Assembly: GCA_027011225.1 (NCBI GenBank)
Contig: JALVAK010000043.1
Location: 1-32,504, forward strand
From: Nautiliaceae bacterium
GTDB taxonomy: Bacteria > Campylobacterota > Campylobacteria > Campylobacterales > Nautiliaceae
DNA: 32,504 nucleotides
Reading direction: 5' to 3'
A model generated the notes under the pieces. It worked only from the letters and a program-made list of their open reading frames with translations. It searched no databases and had not been told where the DNA came from. Shown in pieces: positions 1 to 8,700 of this stretch. The number at the start of each line of letters is the position of its first letter. Within the stretch, counting starts at the first letter, position 1. The translations under genes were made by a program, and so were the position numbers.

Positions 1-780
1 GATATTAATGTAATTATTGATTCTAGATATAAAATAAAAAGCTTCTTGCAGTTTGTGAGACTTTCATTTAATAAGTTAGAAATTAAAGATAATGTGTATA
101 AAATATTTTTTGATAAAGAAAATGTAAAAAATCATAAATTATTAATAAGAGCAATTGCTAATATGGTAAAAAAATATAAAAAAGATGAAAATTTATATAA
201 AAAGTTATTGCTAAATTATAAAAAAGATGTAGTTTTAAAAATAAAAAAACATCAAATCACTTTTGATGAAAATAGTATTTATATAACCATTAAAAAAATA
301 TCAAGTAAAGAATTTGAGATAGTTTTTTCAAATCCTAAAAAACAAGTATTTAATTATATTAAGGGGCTTTTTTTATTAAATTTGTTGGATTTAGATAATG
401 AAAAATTAATAGTTAATTTTAATGAAGAGACAAAAAAAATAGTAAATGCTTTAATTTCAAAAAGTACTATTATGGGATATAAAGTATTTTTTAAATTTGA
501 TGAGAGTGAATTTAATTACAATAAGCGTTTTAGCGTTGAGGGCTCTTTAAAAGAGTATTTAGCAAAAATAAGAAATGCATTAGAATTATTTGGTGCGAGT
601 GATATAAGCGAATTTGATAAAATAAAAAAAGAGTATAGACGTTTGGCGAAAAAATATCACCCAGATATTCATAGAAATAAACCGGAGCTTATTCAAAAAA
701 TATATCATAAAAAGTTTTTAAGAGTTAAAGAGAGTTTTGAATTATTAAAAGAATATAAAAATTCAAGGTATGATAAATGA
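1..780 (+). CDS. C-terminal J-domain (DnaJ-like) protein, 5' partial
   Basis: The reading frame is open from base 1. The first start-like codon, TTG at 46, has no ribosome binding site and the residues before it read as normal protein, so the gene probably begins upstream of the window. About 180 visible residues rich in Lys, Ile and Asn precede a C-terminal J-domain. Its helix II and loop carry the diagnostic HPD tripeptide (codons 658-666), flanked by a basic YRRLAKKY helix. J-domains stimulate the ATPase of DnaK-type Hsp70 chaperones; what the N-terminal part binds cannot be read from the sequence. There is no Gly/Phe region or zinc finger, so it is not DnaJ itself. It resembles the C-terminal J-domain proteins I recall from Campylobacter. 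The stop overlaps the next gene's start as ATGA, so the two are probably cotranscribed and translationally coupled. Confidence 0.8.
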   Translation, partial: DINVIIDSRYKIKSFLQFVRLSFNKLEIKDNVYKIFFDKENVKNHKLLIRAIANMVKKYKKDENLYKKLLLNYKKDVVLKIKKHQITFDENSIYITIKKISSKEFEIVFSNPKKQVFNYIKGLFLLNLLDLDNEKLIVNFNEETKKIVNALISKSTIMGYKVFFKFDESEFNYNKRFSVEGSLKEYLAKIRNALELFGASDISEFDKIKKEYRRLAKKYHPDIHRNKPELIQKIYHKKFLRVKESFELLKEYKNSRYDK

Positions 781-2261
781 AAAAATCACTTTTGAGCAAT
801 TATTATAAAAAAAGAAGATTTTTTATTATTTTATTAGTGGGTATGATTTTTTTAATATTTATTTTTGCTTTTTTTTCTTATAAATTAGTCTCGAATGAAT
901 TTGATAATTTTATAAACTCTAAATTAAAATCTGCTGCTTTAAATACCGCATTTGTTTTAGGAGATGATTTTTTTGATAGAGCTTCAAGAGGAGAAGTATA
1001 TACAGATGAAGATGTTGATAATACTTTAAAACTAACTAAACTTGCACAAAATGAAGGTGTAGATTATGTTTATACGATGACCGAGATAAACAAAAAGATA
1101 TATTTTACATCTTCATCTGCTACAAAAGGGGAGATTGCAAGTAATAAAATTTTTAATTATATGCAGGAATATCCAGAAGCTAGCGAGAAGCTTAAGAATA
1201 TTTTTAAATTTAATAAGCCATTTTATGAAGTAACTTCGGATAGATGGGGTACTTTTAAGAGTATTTTAATTCCTATGAAGACTCATGAAGGTGTTAGATA
1301 TATTGTCGGTGCTGATATAAAAATAGATAGAATTCTTGCTAAGAAAGAAGAGTTTTTAAAATATATTTTAATTTTTTCATTTTTAATACTTTTTGTTGTT
1401 TTAATTTTTGCTTATAAGCTTAGAAAAATATTAAAAGAAGAAATGATAGTAATTAACAAAATTCAAGATAAATTAGAAGAAGAAATCGCTCAAAAAACAA
1501 AAGAGCTTAGAGAATTAAATGCTCATTTAGAGGAGAGAGTAAAAGAAGAAGTTGAGAAAAATAGACAAAAAGATAAACAATTATTAGCAAAATCTCGTTT
1601 AGCGCAAATGGGAGAAGCAATTTCTCTTATTGCACATCAATGGAGACAGCCTCTAAGCAGTATTAATTTATTAGTTACGCAAGCAAAAATTATGTCTGAG
1701 AGGAACAAATTAAATGAAGATAACCTTAAAGAATGCTCAATTCAAGTAAAAAATAGTGTGTATTATTTAAATGATACTATAGAGCTTTTTAGAAAATTTT
1801 TTAAGATAGATTCTAAGAAGCAGTTACATGATATAAATGAGATAGTTGAAAATGTTTTAAATCTTCAAAAAATTATTTTACAAAGTAAGAATATAAAGCT
1901 TGATGTTGAGCTTAAGAGCAATAAGAAAGTATATATATTTATGAATGAAGTTATGCAAGCTATTATGGATATTATTAAAAACTCAATAGATGAGATTGAA
2001 AAAAGGAATATAAAAAACCCTGTAATAAAAATTAAAACTGAGGAGAATAAAATTATAATTTGTGATAATGCTGGCGGAATTGATGAAAAGATAATTGATA
2101 AGATTTTTGAGCCTTATTTTTCAACTAAAAATGATGGAACTGGGCTTGGGCTTTATATTAGTAAAGTTATTATTGAAGAGCATCACAATGGTAAAATTGA
2201 AGTTAAAAATACGCAAAATGGGGCTTGTTTTATTATCACTCTTCCTACATCCACTCAATAA
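777..2261 (+). CDS. Membrane sensor histidine kinase (orphan)
   Basis: 494 residues. Transmembrane segments at about 14-37 and 195-213 enclose a periplasmic domain of roughly 155 residues that looks like a small Cache-type sensor. After the second membrane segment comes a long charged coiled coil (about 220-270), then the dimerisation/phosphoacceptor helix with His287 in an IAHQWRQPL motif, and an ATP-binding domain with an N box (IIKNSIDEI), G1 box (DNAGG) and G2 box (GTGLGLYIS). It would autophosphorylate on His287 and pass phosphate to a response regulator, but no regulator gene lies nearby, so the partner and ligand are unknown. The start overlaps the J-domain gene by four bases. The 3' end overlaps the convergent radA gene by 17 bases. 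Family assignment is firm; the signal sensed is not visible. Confidence 0.93.
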   Translation: MKKSLLSNYYKKRRFFIILLVGMIFLIFIFAFFSYKLVSNEFDNFINSKLKSAALNTAFVLGDDFFDRASRGEVYTDEDVDNTLKLTKLAQNEGVDYVYTMTEINKKIYFTSSSATKGEIASNKIFNYMQEYPEASEKLKNIFKFNKPFYEVTSDRWGTFKSILIPMKTHEGVRYIVGADIKIDRILAKKEEFLKYILIFSFLILFVVLIFAYKLRKILKEEMIVINKIQDKLEEEIAQKTKELRELNAHLEERVKEEVEKNRQKDKQLLAKSRLAQMGEAISLIAHQWRQPLSSINLLVTQAKIMSERNKLNEDNLKECSIQVKNSVYYLNDTIELFRKFFKIDSKKQLHDINEIVENVLNLQKIILQSKNIKLDVELKSNKKVYIFMNEVMQAIMDIIKNSIDEIEKRNIKNPVIKIKTEENKIIICDNAGGIDEKIIDKIFEPYFSTKNDGTGLGLYISKVIIEEHHNGKIEVKNTQNGACFIITLPTSTQ

Positions 2262-3546
2262 GTTTTTCTACTTCTTTTACTTCATAACACTTAATTGGCT
2301 CTTGAAGAGGTTTGCTTGGAACAATTGCTTTTTTAAATCCTAAATTTGCAGCTTCTTTAATTCTAATATCAAGCCCTGGTACTTCTCTTATATCTCCTAC
2401 TAAACTAACTTCTCCTATAAATACGCTCTCTTTGCTTATTGGTCTATTTTTAAATGAGCTTATAATTGCTGCAATTATTGCTAAATCTGCAGCAGTTTCA
2501 TTTATTTTTATTCCGCCTGTTACATTTACAAATACATCATATTGATTAAGAGGTATATTTAATTTTTTTTCTAAAAGAGCTAAAATCATATTAAGTCTTG
2601 CTAAATCAAATCCAGTTGAGCTTCTTTTAGGAATTGAATAACTCTCACTCACAAGCGCTTGAACTTCAAGTACAATAGGGCGAGTGCCTTCTAAAATTAC
2701 ACTTATTGCACTTCCAGGAATAGATTTTTTGCTAAAGAAAGATTTGTTTTTTGCGCTTACTAATCCTTCTTTTGTCATTTCAAATATACCAATCTCACTA
2801 GTTGAGCCAAATCTATTTTTAAAGGCTCTTAGAATTCTTAATTCTTTACTTGCGTCTCCTTCAAAATAAAGCACTGTATCTACCATATGCTCTAATACTC
2901 TTGGTCCTGCAATTGAGCCTTCTTTTGTGATGTGACCTATTATAAAAATTGGAGTTTTAGTAGTTTTTGCTATACGCATAAGCTCAAATGTGGCTTCTCT
3001 AACTTGACTTACACTTCCTGGAGCTGAGGTTATATTTTGAGAATATATTGTTTGAATTGAATCAATAATTACTAAATCATACCCTTTTTTTATCTCTTCA
3101 ATTATATTCTCAACTACAATTTCTGGCATAAGATAAAGCTCTTTATTTTTAATACCAAGTCTCTCAGCTCTAATTTTAATTTGCCCTGGAGATTCTTCTC
3201 CTGCTACGTATAATACTTTTTTATCAAGATTTCCAGCTAACTTTAGCATTAGAGTAGATTTTCCAACACCAGGGCTTCCTCCAATTAATACAAGACTGCC
3301 TGGAACTATTCCTCCTCCTAATACTAAATCAAGCTCGCTATCTTTAGATGAGAATCTTTCAATTTCTTCTTTTTCTATTTCATCAAATTTTAATATTTTG
3401 GATGGTTTTGAAGAAGTGTTAGTAGATTTTTCTTCGCTCACTTCCACAAAACTCTCCCAACTTCCACATGCTGGACATTTTCCCATCCATTTTGCGCTTT
3501 TATATCCACATTCTATACATTCATATACGCTTTTTTTCTTAGCCAT
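2245..3546 (-). CDS. radA: DNA repair protein RadA (Sms)
   Basis: 433 residues, the usual length. The N-terminal zinc finger uses Cys10, Cys13, Cys24 and Cys27. Walker A (GGSPGVGKST) is at about 89-98, followed by a RecA-like ATPase core. The RadA-specific KNRFGS motif sits about residue 240, and a Lon-protease-like C-terminal domain follows. The family is a hexameric helicase-like ATPase that promotes branch migration and processing of recombination intermediates. It is transcribed after ftsY and a small membrane protein; its start overlaps that small gene by eight bases. A radA-ftsY neighbourhood is also what I recall in Campylobacter jejuni. The 3' end overlaps the convergent histidine-kinase gene. 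Confidence 0.97.
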   Translation of the reverse strand: MAKKKSVYECIECGYKSAKWMGKCPACGSWESFVEVSEEKSTNTSSKPSKILKFDEIEKEEIERFSSKDSELDLVLGGGIVPGSLVLIGGSPGVGKSTLMLKLAGNLDKKVLYVAGEESPGQIKIRAERLGIKNKELYLMPEIVVENIIEEIKKGYDLVIIDSIQTIYSQNITSAPGSVSQVREATFELMRIAKTTKTPIFIIGHITKEGSIAGPRVLEHMVDTVLYFEGDASKELRILRAFKNRFGSTSEIGIFEMTKEGLVSAKNKSFFSKKSIPGSAISVILEGTRPIVLEVQALVSESYSIPKRSSTGFDLARLNMILALLEKKLNIPLNQYDVFVNVTGGIKINETAADLAIIAAIISSFKNRPISKESVFIGEVSLVGDIREVPGLDIRIKEAANLGFKKAIVPSKPLQEPIKCYEVKEVEKLIEWM

Positions 3547-3784
3547 TTTCTACTCTTTTTATTAGTTGATGATATTCAATAACTGAAGATAAATTTTCTT
3601 GAATAATTAAATATATAATTCTCCATACAACTATTGCTAATACAAGTAAAATAATATATAAGAAAATAATCCATTTATGCTCACCTAAATTAATCTCTTC
3701 ATAATCTTTAAATTCTACATAAGTAAAATATACAAAAAGCGAAATAATTAAAATATTTCCAAAGATATATAAAACATTATTCAC
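3539..3784 (-). CDS. Small two-helix membrane protein between ftsY and radA
   Basis: 81 residues. Two hydrophobic helices (about 4-22 and 39-62) are separated by a short charged loop, and a polar tail follows. The start is GTG at 3784-3782, inside the last codons of ftsY; the stop lies inside the first codons of radA, so the gene overlaps both neighbours by eight bases. This tight fit argues that it is a real gene and that its translation is coupled to both. I do not recognise a family. Its place next to the SRP receptor might suggest a link to membrane protein insertion, but nothing in the sequence shows that. Confidence 0.75.
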   Translation of the reverse strand: MNNVLYIFGNILIISLFVYFTYVEFKDYEEINLGEHKWIIFLYIILLVLAIVVWRIIYLIIQENLSSVIEYHQLIKRVENG

Positions 3785-4649
3785 TATATAATCCCTCTAA
3801 AATACCTTCAATAAATTCGTCTTTATTAAATTCAACTAAATCTTCAGGTTTTTCACCAACTCCTACATAATAAATAGGAAGTTTAAGCTCATTTACTATG
3901 CTAAATAAACTTCCACCTTTGCTGGTTCCATCTAATTTTGTGATAATTATTCCATCAACTCCAATTATTTCATTAAATACTTTTGCTTGATTTATAGCAC
4001 TACTTCCTTGTGTTCCATCAATTATTAATAAAATTTTATGAGGGGCATTTTCATAAGCTTTTTTTGCAACATTTACTATTTTTTTAAGCTCATTTTGAAG
4101 GTTTATTTTATTATGAAGTCTTCCTGCTGTATCAATTAAAGCTACATCAATTCCTTTTGCTTTAGCGCTTGCAATAGTATCATATGTAACTGCAGCTGGG
4201 TCATGACCTTGTTTTGTTTTTACAATTGGCACATCAAGGATTTCTGCCCATTTACTAAGTTGCTCAATTGCAGCTGCTCTAAATGTATCTGCTGCTCCTA
4301 AAATAACTGATTTTCCTTCATTTTTTAGTTTATATGCTAATTTTGCAATAGTTGTAGTTTTACCTGCACCATTTACTCCAATAATTAGCATTGTATATGG
4401 TTTATCATTAATCTCTAGCTTAGCTTCAGGGACGTTAAAAATTTTTTCAAGCTCTTTTTTTAGTTTTTCTTTACTTACTTCATTTGGTAATTTTTCTACT
4501 ATTTTTTCAACCAAATCGTAATCAATATCAGCTTCAATTAAAGCTTCTTCTAATAATTCTTTTGGTAATTTTTCTTTTTTTTCAATACCTACTACACTTT
4601 TTATAGCTTCTTTTGTTTTATTAAGACTTTTTTTTATAAACCCAAACAT
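3777..4649 (-). CDS. ftsY: Signal recognition particle receptor FtsY
   Basis: 290 residues: a compact N domain (about 1-80) and the SRP-type GTPase G domain. G1 (GVNGAGKTTT) is at 91-100, the I-box/G2 region DTFRAAAIEQL at 121-131, G3 DTAGR at 173-177, G4 TKLD at 237-240 and the GVGEKPEDL closing motif near 263-271. The long acidic A domain of E. coli FtsY is absent, as in many short FtsY proteins, so membrane contact would use the basic N-terminal helix. It docks Ffh-bound ribosomes (ffh is at 23394 in this window) to the membrane. The start overlaps the lipoprotein gene by 16 bases and the end overlaps the small membrane protein. Confidence 0.97.
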   Translation of the reverse strand: MFGFIKKSLNKTKEAIKSVVGIEKKEKLPKELLEEALIEADIDYDLVEKIVEKLPNEVSKEKLKKELEKIFNVPEAKLEINDKPYTMLIIGVNGAGKTTTIAKLAYKLKNEGKSVILGAADTFRAAAIEQLSKWAEILDVPIVKTKQGHDPAAVTYDTIASAKAKGIDVALIDTAGRLHNKINLQNELKKIVNVAKKAYENAPHKILLIIDGTQGSSAINQAKVFNEIIGVDGIIITKLDGTSKGGSLFSIVNELKLPIYYVGVGEKPEDLVEFNKDEFIEGILEGLYSE

Positions 4650-5053
4650 TTAAAATCCTTTAATATTTCATATGGAGTAAAATTTTCAAATTTTATAGTT
4701 TTATTTTTATCTAAAATAACTATAGTTGGATAATATTCAATTTTAAAATATTTTTTTAAAAATTCATTATTAGTTTTGTAAAATTTAACATTTAATTTAC
4801 GTAAAACTTTAATCTCTTCTTTAGAATAAAAATTATTGTCATAAAAAAGAAGAATTATCTTTTTGTTAGGGTATACTAATTTATTGTTTTTAAAAGTTAT
4901 GTTAAAATCTTTCTCTTGTATAATAAAATTTTTTGCAGTTTTATTTACATTTTTTGTTATATTAGAGATATTTTTTTCTTTATTATAAGTTTTTTTTGTT
5001 TTTTGCTCACATCCGATAAAAAATATAGCGATTATTAAAATTAGGTATTTCAT
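4634..5053 (-). CDS. Thioredoxin-fold lipoprotein without a CxxC site
   Basis: 139 residues. A short signal peptide ends in FFIGC, with Cys15 the expected lipidated residue. A Lys/Asn-rich linker of about 40 residues leads to a thioredoxin-like fold: a beta strand (KKIILLFYD), a helix, and the cis-Pro strand YYPTIVILDKN. At the place where thioredoxins carry CxxC this protein has DNNFYS, with no cysteine, so it should not act as a dithiol oxidoreductase. The only other Cys lies near the C-terminus (KCLGL with the preceding DF). I recall a thioredoxin-like lipoprotein at the same place next to ftsY in C. jejuni. It is probably envelope-anchored and binds rather than oxidises a partner. It is the first gene of the radA-ftsY transcript and divergent from the MTHFS gene. 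Confidence 0.8.
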   Translation of the reverse strand: MKYLILIIAIFFIGCEQKTKKTYNKEKNISNITKNVNKTAKNFIIQEKDFNITFKNNKLVYPNKKIILLFYDNNFYSKEEIKVLRKLNVKFYKTNNEFLKKYFKIEYYPTIVILDKNKTIKFENFTPYEILKDFKCLGL

Positions 5054-5096
5054 TTTTCTCCTTTGATAATTGCAATTTTAACAAAAGGTATAAAAA

Positions 5097-5693
5097 ATGA
5101 AAAATGAGTTTAGAAAAATTTGTTTAAGTAATAAAAAAATTAATAGATATTTAATCTCTAAAAAGCTAGGATTAGAGATTTATAAATTAGCTAAAAAGTA
5201 TAAAAGAATTCTCATTTTTATTCCCCTAAAAAATGAGCCAGATATAAGATGGGTTATAAACAAATTAAGAAGAGAAAAAAAAGAAATTTTTGTTCCATTT
5301 ATGCAAGATTTAAGCTTTAAAATGGTAAAATATACTTTACCTTTAAAGAAAAAAAAATTTTCAATTCTTGAGCCTCTCAATAAAAATAAAACCCTTGCTA
5401 AAATTGATTTAGCAATTGTTCCTATAGTTGGAATGGATTCTTCTTTTAGAAGAGTAGGATTTGGCAAGGGTATGTATGATAGATTTTTTGCGAATTTGAA
5501 ATATAAGCCTAAAATAGTGTTTGTACAGCTTGTGCCTTGTATTTCAAAAGATATTGTAACTGATGAATTTGATATAAAAGCTGATGAGTATTTAAGTTTT
5601 AAACTAAGGAGTAAAAATGGTGATAATAGAATTAATTCTCGCTATTATTATCTCGCTAGCGGTGGGATTTTTTATAGCAAAGAGAATAGATAA
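5097..5693 (+). CDS. 5-formyltetrahydrofolate cyclo-ligase (MTHFS)
   Basis: 198 residues. The family converts 5-formyl-THF to 5,10-methenyl-THF with ATP. Visible markers are an N-terminal Lys/Arg region, the KNEPDI substrate strand near 45-50, and the signature GFGKGMYDRF at 121-130. An AAAAGG-type ribosome binding site precedes the ATG. The protein should end soon after DEYLSF (about residue 168), the usual end of the fold. Here it runs on for about 28 basic, Tyr/Ser-rich residues through the RNase Y ribosome binding site and 77 bases into rny in another frame. That tail looks like read-on after loss of the original stop, not a domain. The enzyme core is intact. Confidence 0.92.
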   Translation: MKNEFRKICLSNKKINRYLISKKLGLEIYKLAKKYKRILIFIPLKNEPDIRWVINKLRREKKEIFVPFMQDLSFKMVKYTLPLKKKKFSILEPLNKNKTLAKIDLAIVPIVGMDSSFRRVGFGKGMYDRFFANLKYKPKIVFVQLVPCISKDIVTDEFDIKADEYLSFKLRSKNGDNRINSRYYYLASGGIFYSKENR

Positions 5694-7179
5694 GACTAAA
5701 TATGAAATTTATATAGCAAATGCAAAAGCTAAAGCAAAAGCAATTGAGCATGAAGCTGAAAAGCTTTTAGAAAAGTCTAAATCTAAAGCAAAAGAATTAG
5801 AATTTGAAGCAAAAAACTCGTATGAGCTTCAAAAATTAGAGCTTGAGAGAGAATATGAAAATAAACTTAATGAAATTTTGAAAAAAGAAGAAGAGATTGA
5901 AAATATTATTAAATCACACCTTCAAAAAGAAAAAGAAATAGAAGAAAAACTAAAAGCTCTTCAAAAAGAAGAAATTTTGCTTCAAAAGCAAAAAGAAACT
6001 TATAATAATAAACTAAAAGAGCTTCAAAACTTGCTTGAGAATATATCAGGTTTAACACAAGAAGAGGCAAGACAAATTTTGCTTGAAAAAACAAAAGAGA
6101 GTTTAAAAGAAGATATTGCACATTTAACAAGGAAAATGATAAAAGAAGCTGAAGAAAATGCAAAAGAAAAAGCAAATTATATAATTGCTCAAGCTACTAC
6201 AAGATATGCAGGAGAATTTGCTGGTGAGAGACTTATAAATGTAGTTCCTATTGGCGATGATGAAATGAAAGGTAGAATTATTGGAAAAGAAGGTAAAAAT
6301 ATAAAAGCTCTTGAGATGATTACAGGGTGTGATATTATTATTGATGAAACACCAGGGATTATAACTGTTAGTAGCTTTAATATTTATAGAAGACAAATAG
6401 CAGTTGAGACTATAAAAAGACTTATAGAAGATGGAAGGATTCATCCAGCAAGAATTGAAGAAGTTTATAAAAAAGTAGAAGCTGAGTTTGAAGAGAAAGT
6501 AAGTAAAGAAGGTGAAAATATTTTAGTTGATTTAGGTCTTGTAGGAGTTGGAATTCATCCAGAAATCGTAAAACTTATAGGAAGATTAAAATATAGAGCA
6601 AGTTATGGGCAAAATGCTTTAGCTCATTCACTTGAAGTAGCTCACTTAGCGGGTATTATGGCAGCTGAGATGGGAGGGGATGAACTGCTGGCTAAAAGAG
6701 CAGGATTGCTTCATGATATAGGAAAAGCCCTAACTCATGAGATTGGTGGAGACCATGTAAGTATTGGATATGATATATGCAAAAGATATGGAGAGCCTGA
6801 AGTTGTGCTTAATGCTATAAAAGCTCATCATGGATATGAAGAGGCAAAAAGCGTTGAAGCTGCAGCTGTATGTAGTGCAGATACTTTATCTGCTGCAAGA
6901 CCAGGGGCTAGAAGAGAAGTATTAGAAGCTTTCTTAAAAAGGGTAAAAGCTTTAGAAGAGATTGCAACTTCATTTGAAGGAGTTATAAAAGCATATGCTC
7001 TTAATGCTGGAAGAGAAATTAGAGTAATAGTAGAAGCTGATTTAGTAAGTGATGATGAAGCTTATCTTTTAGCAAATGAGATTTCAAAAAGAATTTCAAA
7101 AGAGGTAAGTTTTCCAGGAGAGATTAAAGTAAATGTAATTAGAGAAAAAAGAGCAATAACTTTTGCAAAGGCTAGTTAA
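5617..7179 (+). CDS. rny: Ribonuclease Y
   Basis: 520 residues. An N-terminal membrane anchor (about 2-20) is followed by a long coiled coil (about 30-190), a KH RNA-binding domain (about 211-275, with GRIIGKEGKN) and an HD domain (His337, then His366-Asp367 in LLHDIGKA) that binds the catalytic metals. The enzyme is a membrane-tethered endoribonuclease that starts mRNA decay in bacteria using it in place of RNase E. The ATG at 5617 has an AAGGAG site just upstream and gives exactly the expected anchor, so this start is well supported although it lies inside the MTHFS gene. The stop overlaps the next start (TAATG). Confidence 0.97.
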   Translation: MVIIELILAIIISLAVGFFIAKRIDKTKYEIYIANAKAKAKAIEHEAEKLLEKSKSKAKELEFEAKNSYELQKLELEREYENKLNEILKKEEEIENIIKSHLQKEKEIEEKLKALQKEEILLQKQKETYNNKLKELQNLLENISGLTQEEARQILLEKTKESLKEDIAHLTRKMIKEAEENAKEKANYIIAQATTRYAGEFAGERLINVVPIGDDEMKGRIIGKEGKNIKALEMITGCDIIIDETPGIITVSSFNIYRRQIAVETIKRLIEDGRIHPARIEEVYKKVEAEFEEKVSKEGENILVDLGLVGVGIHPEIVKLIGRLKYRASYGQNALAHSLEVAHLAGIMAAEMGGDELLAKRAGLLHDIGKALTHEIGGDHVSIGYDICKRYGEPEVVLNAIKAHHGYEEAKSVEAAAVCSADTLSAARPGARREVLEAFLKRVKALEEIATSFEGVIKAYALNAGREIRVIVEADLVSDDEAYLLANEISKRISKEVSFPGEIKVNVIREKRAITFAKAS

Positions 7180-7760
7180 TGGAGATTTTAGTTAAACCTT
7201 GTGGGGAATTTTATACAAATTGTTATATTGTAGATAGAAAAATTATAATTGACCCAGGTATTGGGGCATTTGACTTTGTTAAAGAGCATGTAAAAAATCC
7301 AATTGCAATAATTAATACACATGGGCATTTTGACCATGTATGGGATAATCAAAAGATTAAAGATTATTACAATATTCCAATTTATATCCATAAAGATGAT
7401 GCATTTTTTTTAGAAAATGACCCATTTGGATATAATCCTCCAAAGAGTAAACCAGATGTATTGCTTGAAGAGGGAGATTATAAAATAGGGGATTATGATA
7501 TTAAAATTAGACATTTTCCTGGACATACACCAGGAAGTATAACGGTAGAGATTGGGGATGAAATGTTTAGCGGGGATTTTATTTTTGATGGAAGTATTGG
7601 AAGGGTTGATTTTCCATATTCTAACCCACAAAAAATGAAAGAATCAATAAAAAAATTTTTAAAAATTCCTTATGATAAGAGAGTTTTACCAGGACATGGA
7701 GCAACTACAACTATAAAAAAAGCTCAAAAATTTTTGCCAATGTGGCTTAATTATTTATAG
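7179..7760 (+). CDS. Metallo-beta-lactamase-fold hydrolase (glyoxalase II-like)
   Basis: 193 residues. The metal-binding signature THGHFDH gives His48, His50, Asp52 and His53; His116 (PGHTPG), Asp133 (SGDFIF) and His173 (PGHG) complete a two-metal site. The short length, without the helical C-terminal domain of classical glyoxalase II, places it with the YcbL-like group, which hydrolyses thioesters such as S-lactoylglutathione in vitro. The physiological substrate here is unknown, since many Campylobacterota lack glutathione. It follows rny with a one-base overlap and ends in a six-base convergent overlap with the radical SAM gene. Confidence 0.9.
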   Translation: MEILVKPCGEFYTNCYIVDRKIIIDPGIGAFDFVKEHVKNPIAIINTHGHFDHVWDNQKIKDYYNIPIYIHKDDAFFLENDPFGYNPPKSKPDVLLEEGDYKIGDYDIKIRHFPGHTPGSITVEIGDEMFSGDFIFDGSIGRVDFPYSNPQKMKESIKKFLKIPYDKRVLPGHGATTTIKKAQKFLPMWLNYL

Positions 7761-8696
7761 TTTTATTCCAGCTTTTTTTAAAGCTTTATGAATATGGCTC
7801 ATTTGAAGCGATTTATCCTTACACCACTCAGGTGCCAAAAGGTTTGTAGTACCTGCTGTCATTCTTTGAATTGATATATTTTGTGGTAGCATTTTTATAG
7901 CTTTTATTAGTGTATCAATATAATCTTCTTCACTAATAGGAGTAAACTCTCCTTTTTTATATTCAATTGCAAGCAAAGTATTATCAGTTACATATAAGGG
8001 ATGAAATTTGATAGAATCAATCCCTAAAGCAATAGAATCTTCTACGCTTTTTAGCATATCTTTTTGATTTTCTCCTGGAAGACCAAAAATTAAATGCCCG
8101 CATACATTAAGTCCAAGCTCTTTTGTTTTTTTAATAGTTTCCCTTACATTTTTAAAATCATGACCTCTATTTATTTTTTTAAGAGTCTCATCATTTGAGC
8201 TTTGAATACCATATTCAACCCATATTTCATAATCTTTACTAAGCTCTTTTAAATAGTTTAGTGTATCATCTGTAATACTATCTGTTCTTGTACCAATGCT
8301 AAGACCAATTACATCTGGAAAAGATAAAGCAGTTTCATATAATGTTTTTAGTGTATCAAATGGAGCGTAAGTATTTGTAAAACTTTGGAAATATACTATA
8401 AACTTTTCGCTTTTGTATAATTTTTTATATAGTTTTATTGTATTGAAAAATTGGAATTTTAAAGCCTCTATTTGTTTTTGTAAAAGAGGATTATCTTTTG
8501 AATTTAAGTTTAGGGTAATTCTTTCCTTTTGAAAATTTGGAGAAAAACTTTCATTTTCACAAAATATACACCCACCTCTTGCTACTGTGCCATCAATATT
8601 TGGACATGTAAAACCTGGAATTGAAATTGGAACTTTTTTTATTTTTTTATTAAATTTTTTCTTTAAATACTTTCCAAAAGTATATAATCTATCCAT
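7755..8696 (-). CDS. Radical SAM protein, TIGR01212/YhcC type
   Basis: 313 residues. The cluster-binding cysteines are Cys31, Cys43 and Cys46 in the spacing CPNIDGTVARGGCIFC, which is the YhcC/TIGR01212 variant and not the usual CxxxCxxC. A SAM-binding barrel follows, with QSSNDETLKKINRGHD and GHLIFGLPGE, which are typical of this family. The function of the family is not settled; proposals concern RNA or cofactor modification. Its ribosome binding site (AGAGG, forward strand 8701-8705) lies in one arm of a hairpin in the purF-yhcC gap, so its translation may be controlled separately. It is the last gene of the trxA-trxB-dapB-purF run. Confidence 0.9.
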   Translation of the reverse strand: MDRLYTFGKYLKKKFNKKIKKVPISIPGFTCPNIDGTVARGGCIFCENESFSPNFQKERITLNLNSKDNPLLQKQIEALKFQFFNTIKLYKKLYKSEKFIVYFQSFTNTYAPFDTLKTLYETALSFPDVIGLSIGTRTDSITDDTLNYLKELSKDYEIWVEYGIQSSNDETLKKINRGHDFKNVRETIKKTKELGLNVCGHLIFGLPGENQKDMLKSVEDSIALGIDSIKFHPLYVTDNTLLAIEYKKGEFTPISEEDYIDTLIKAIKMLPQNISIQRMTAGTTNLLAPEWCKDKSLQMSHIHKALKKAGIKL

Positions 8697-8700
8697 TGCA

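Noticed and set aside
46-48. TTG as the start of the J-domain protein
   Set aside because: No ribosome binding site, and the frame is open to base 1 with protein-like codons, so the true start is probably outside the window.
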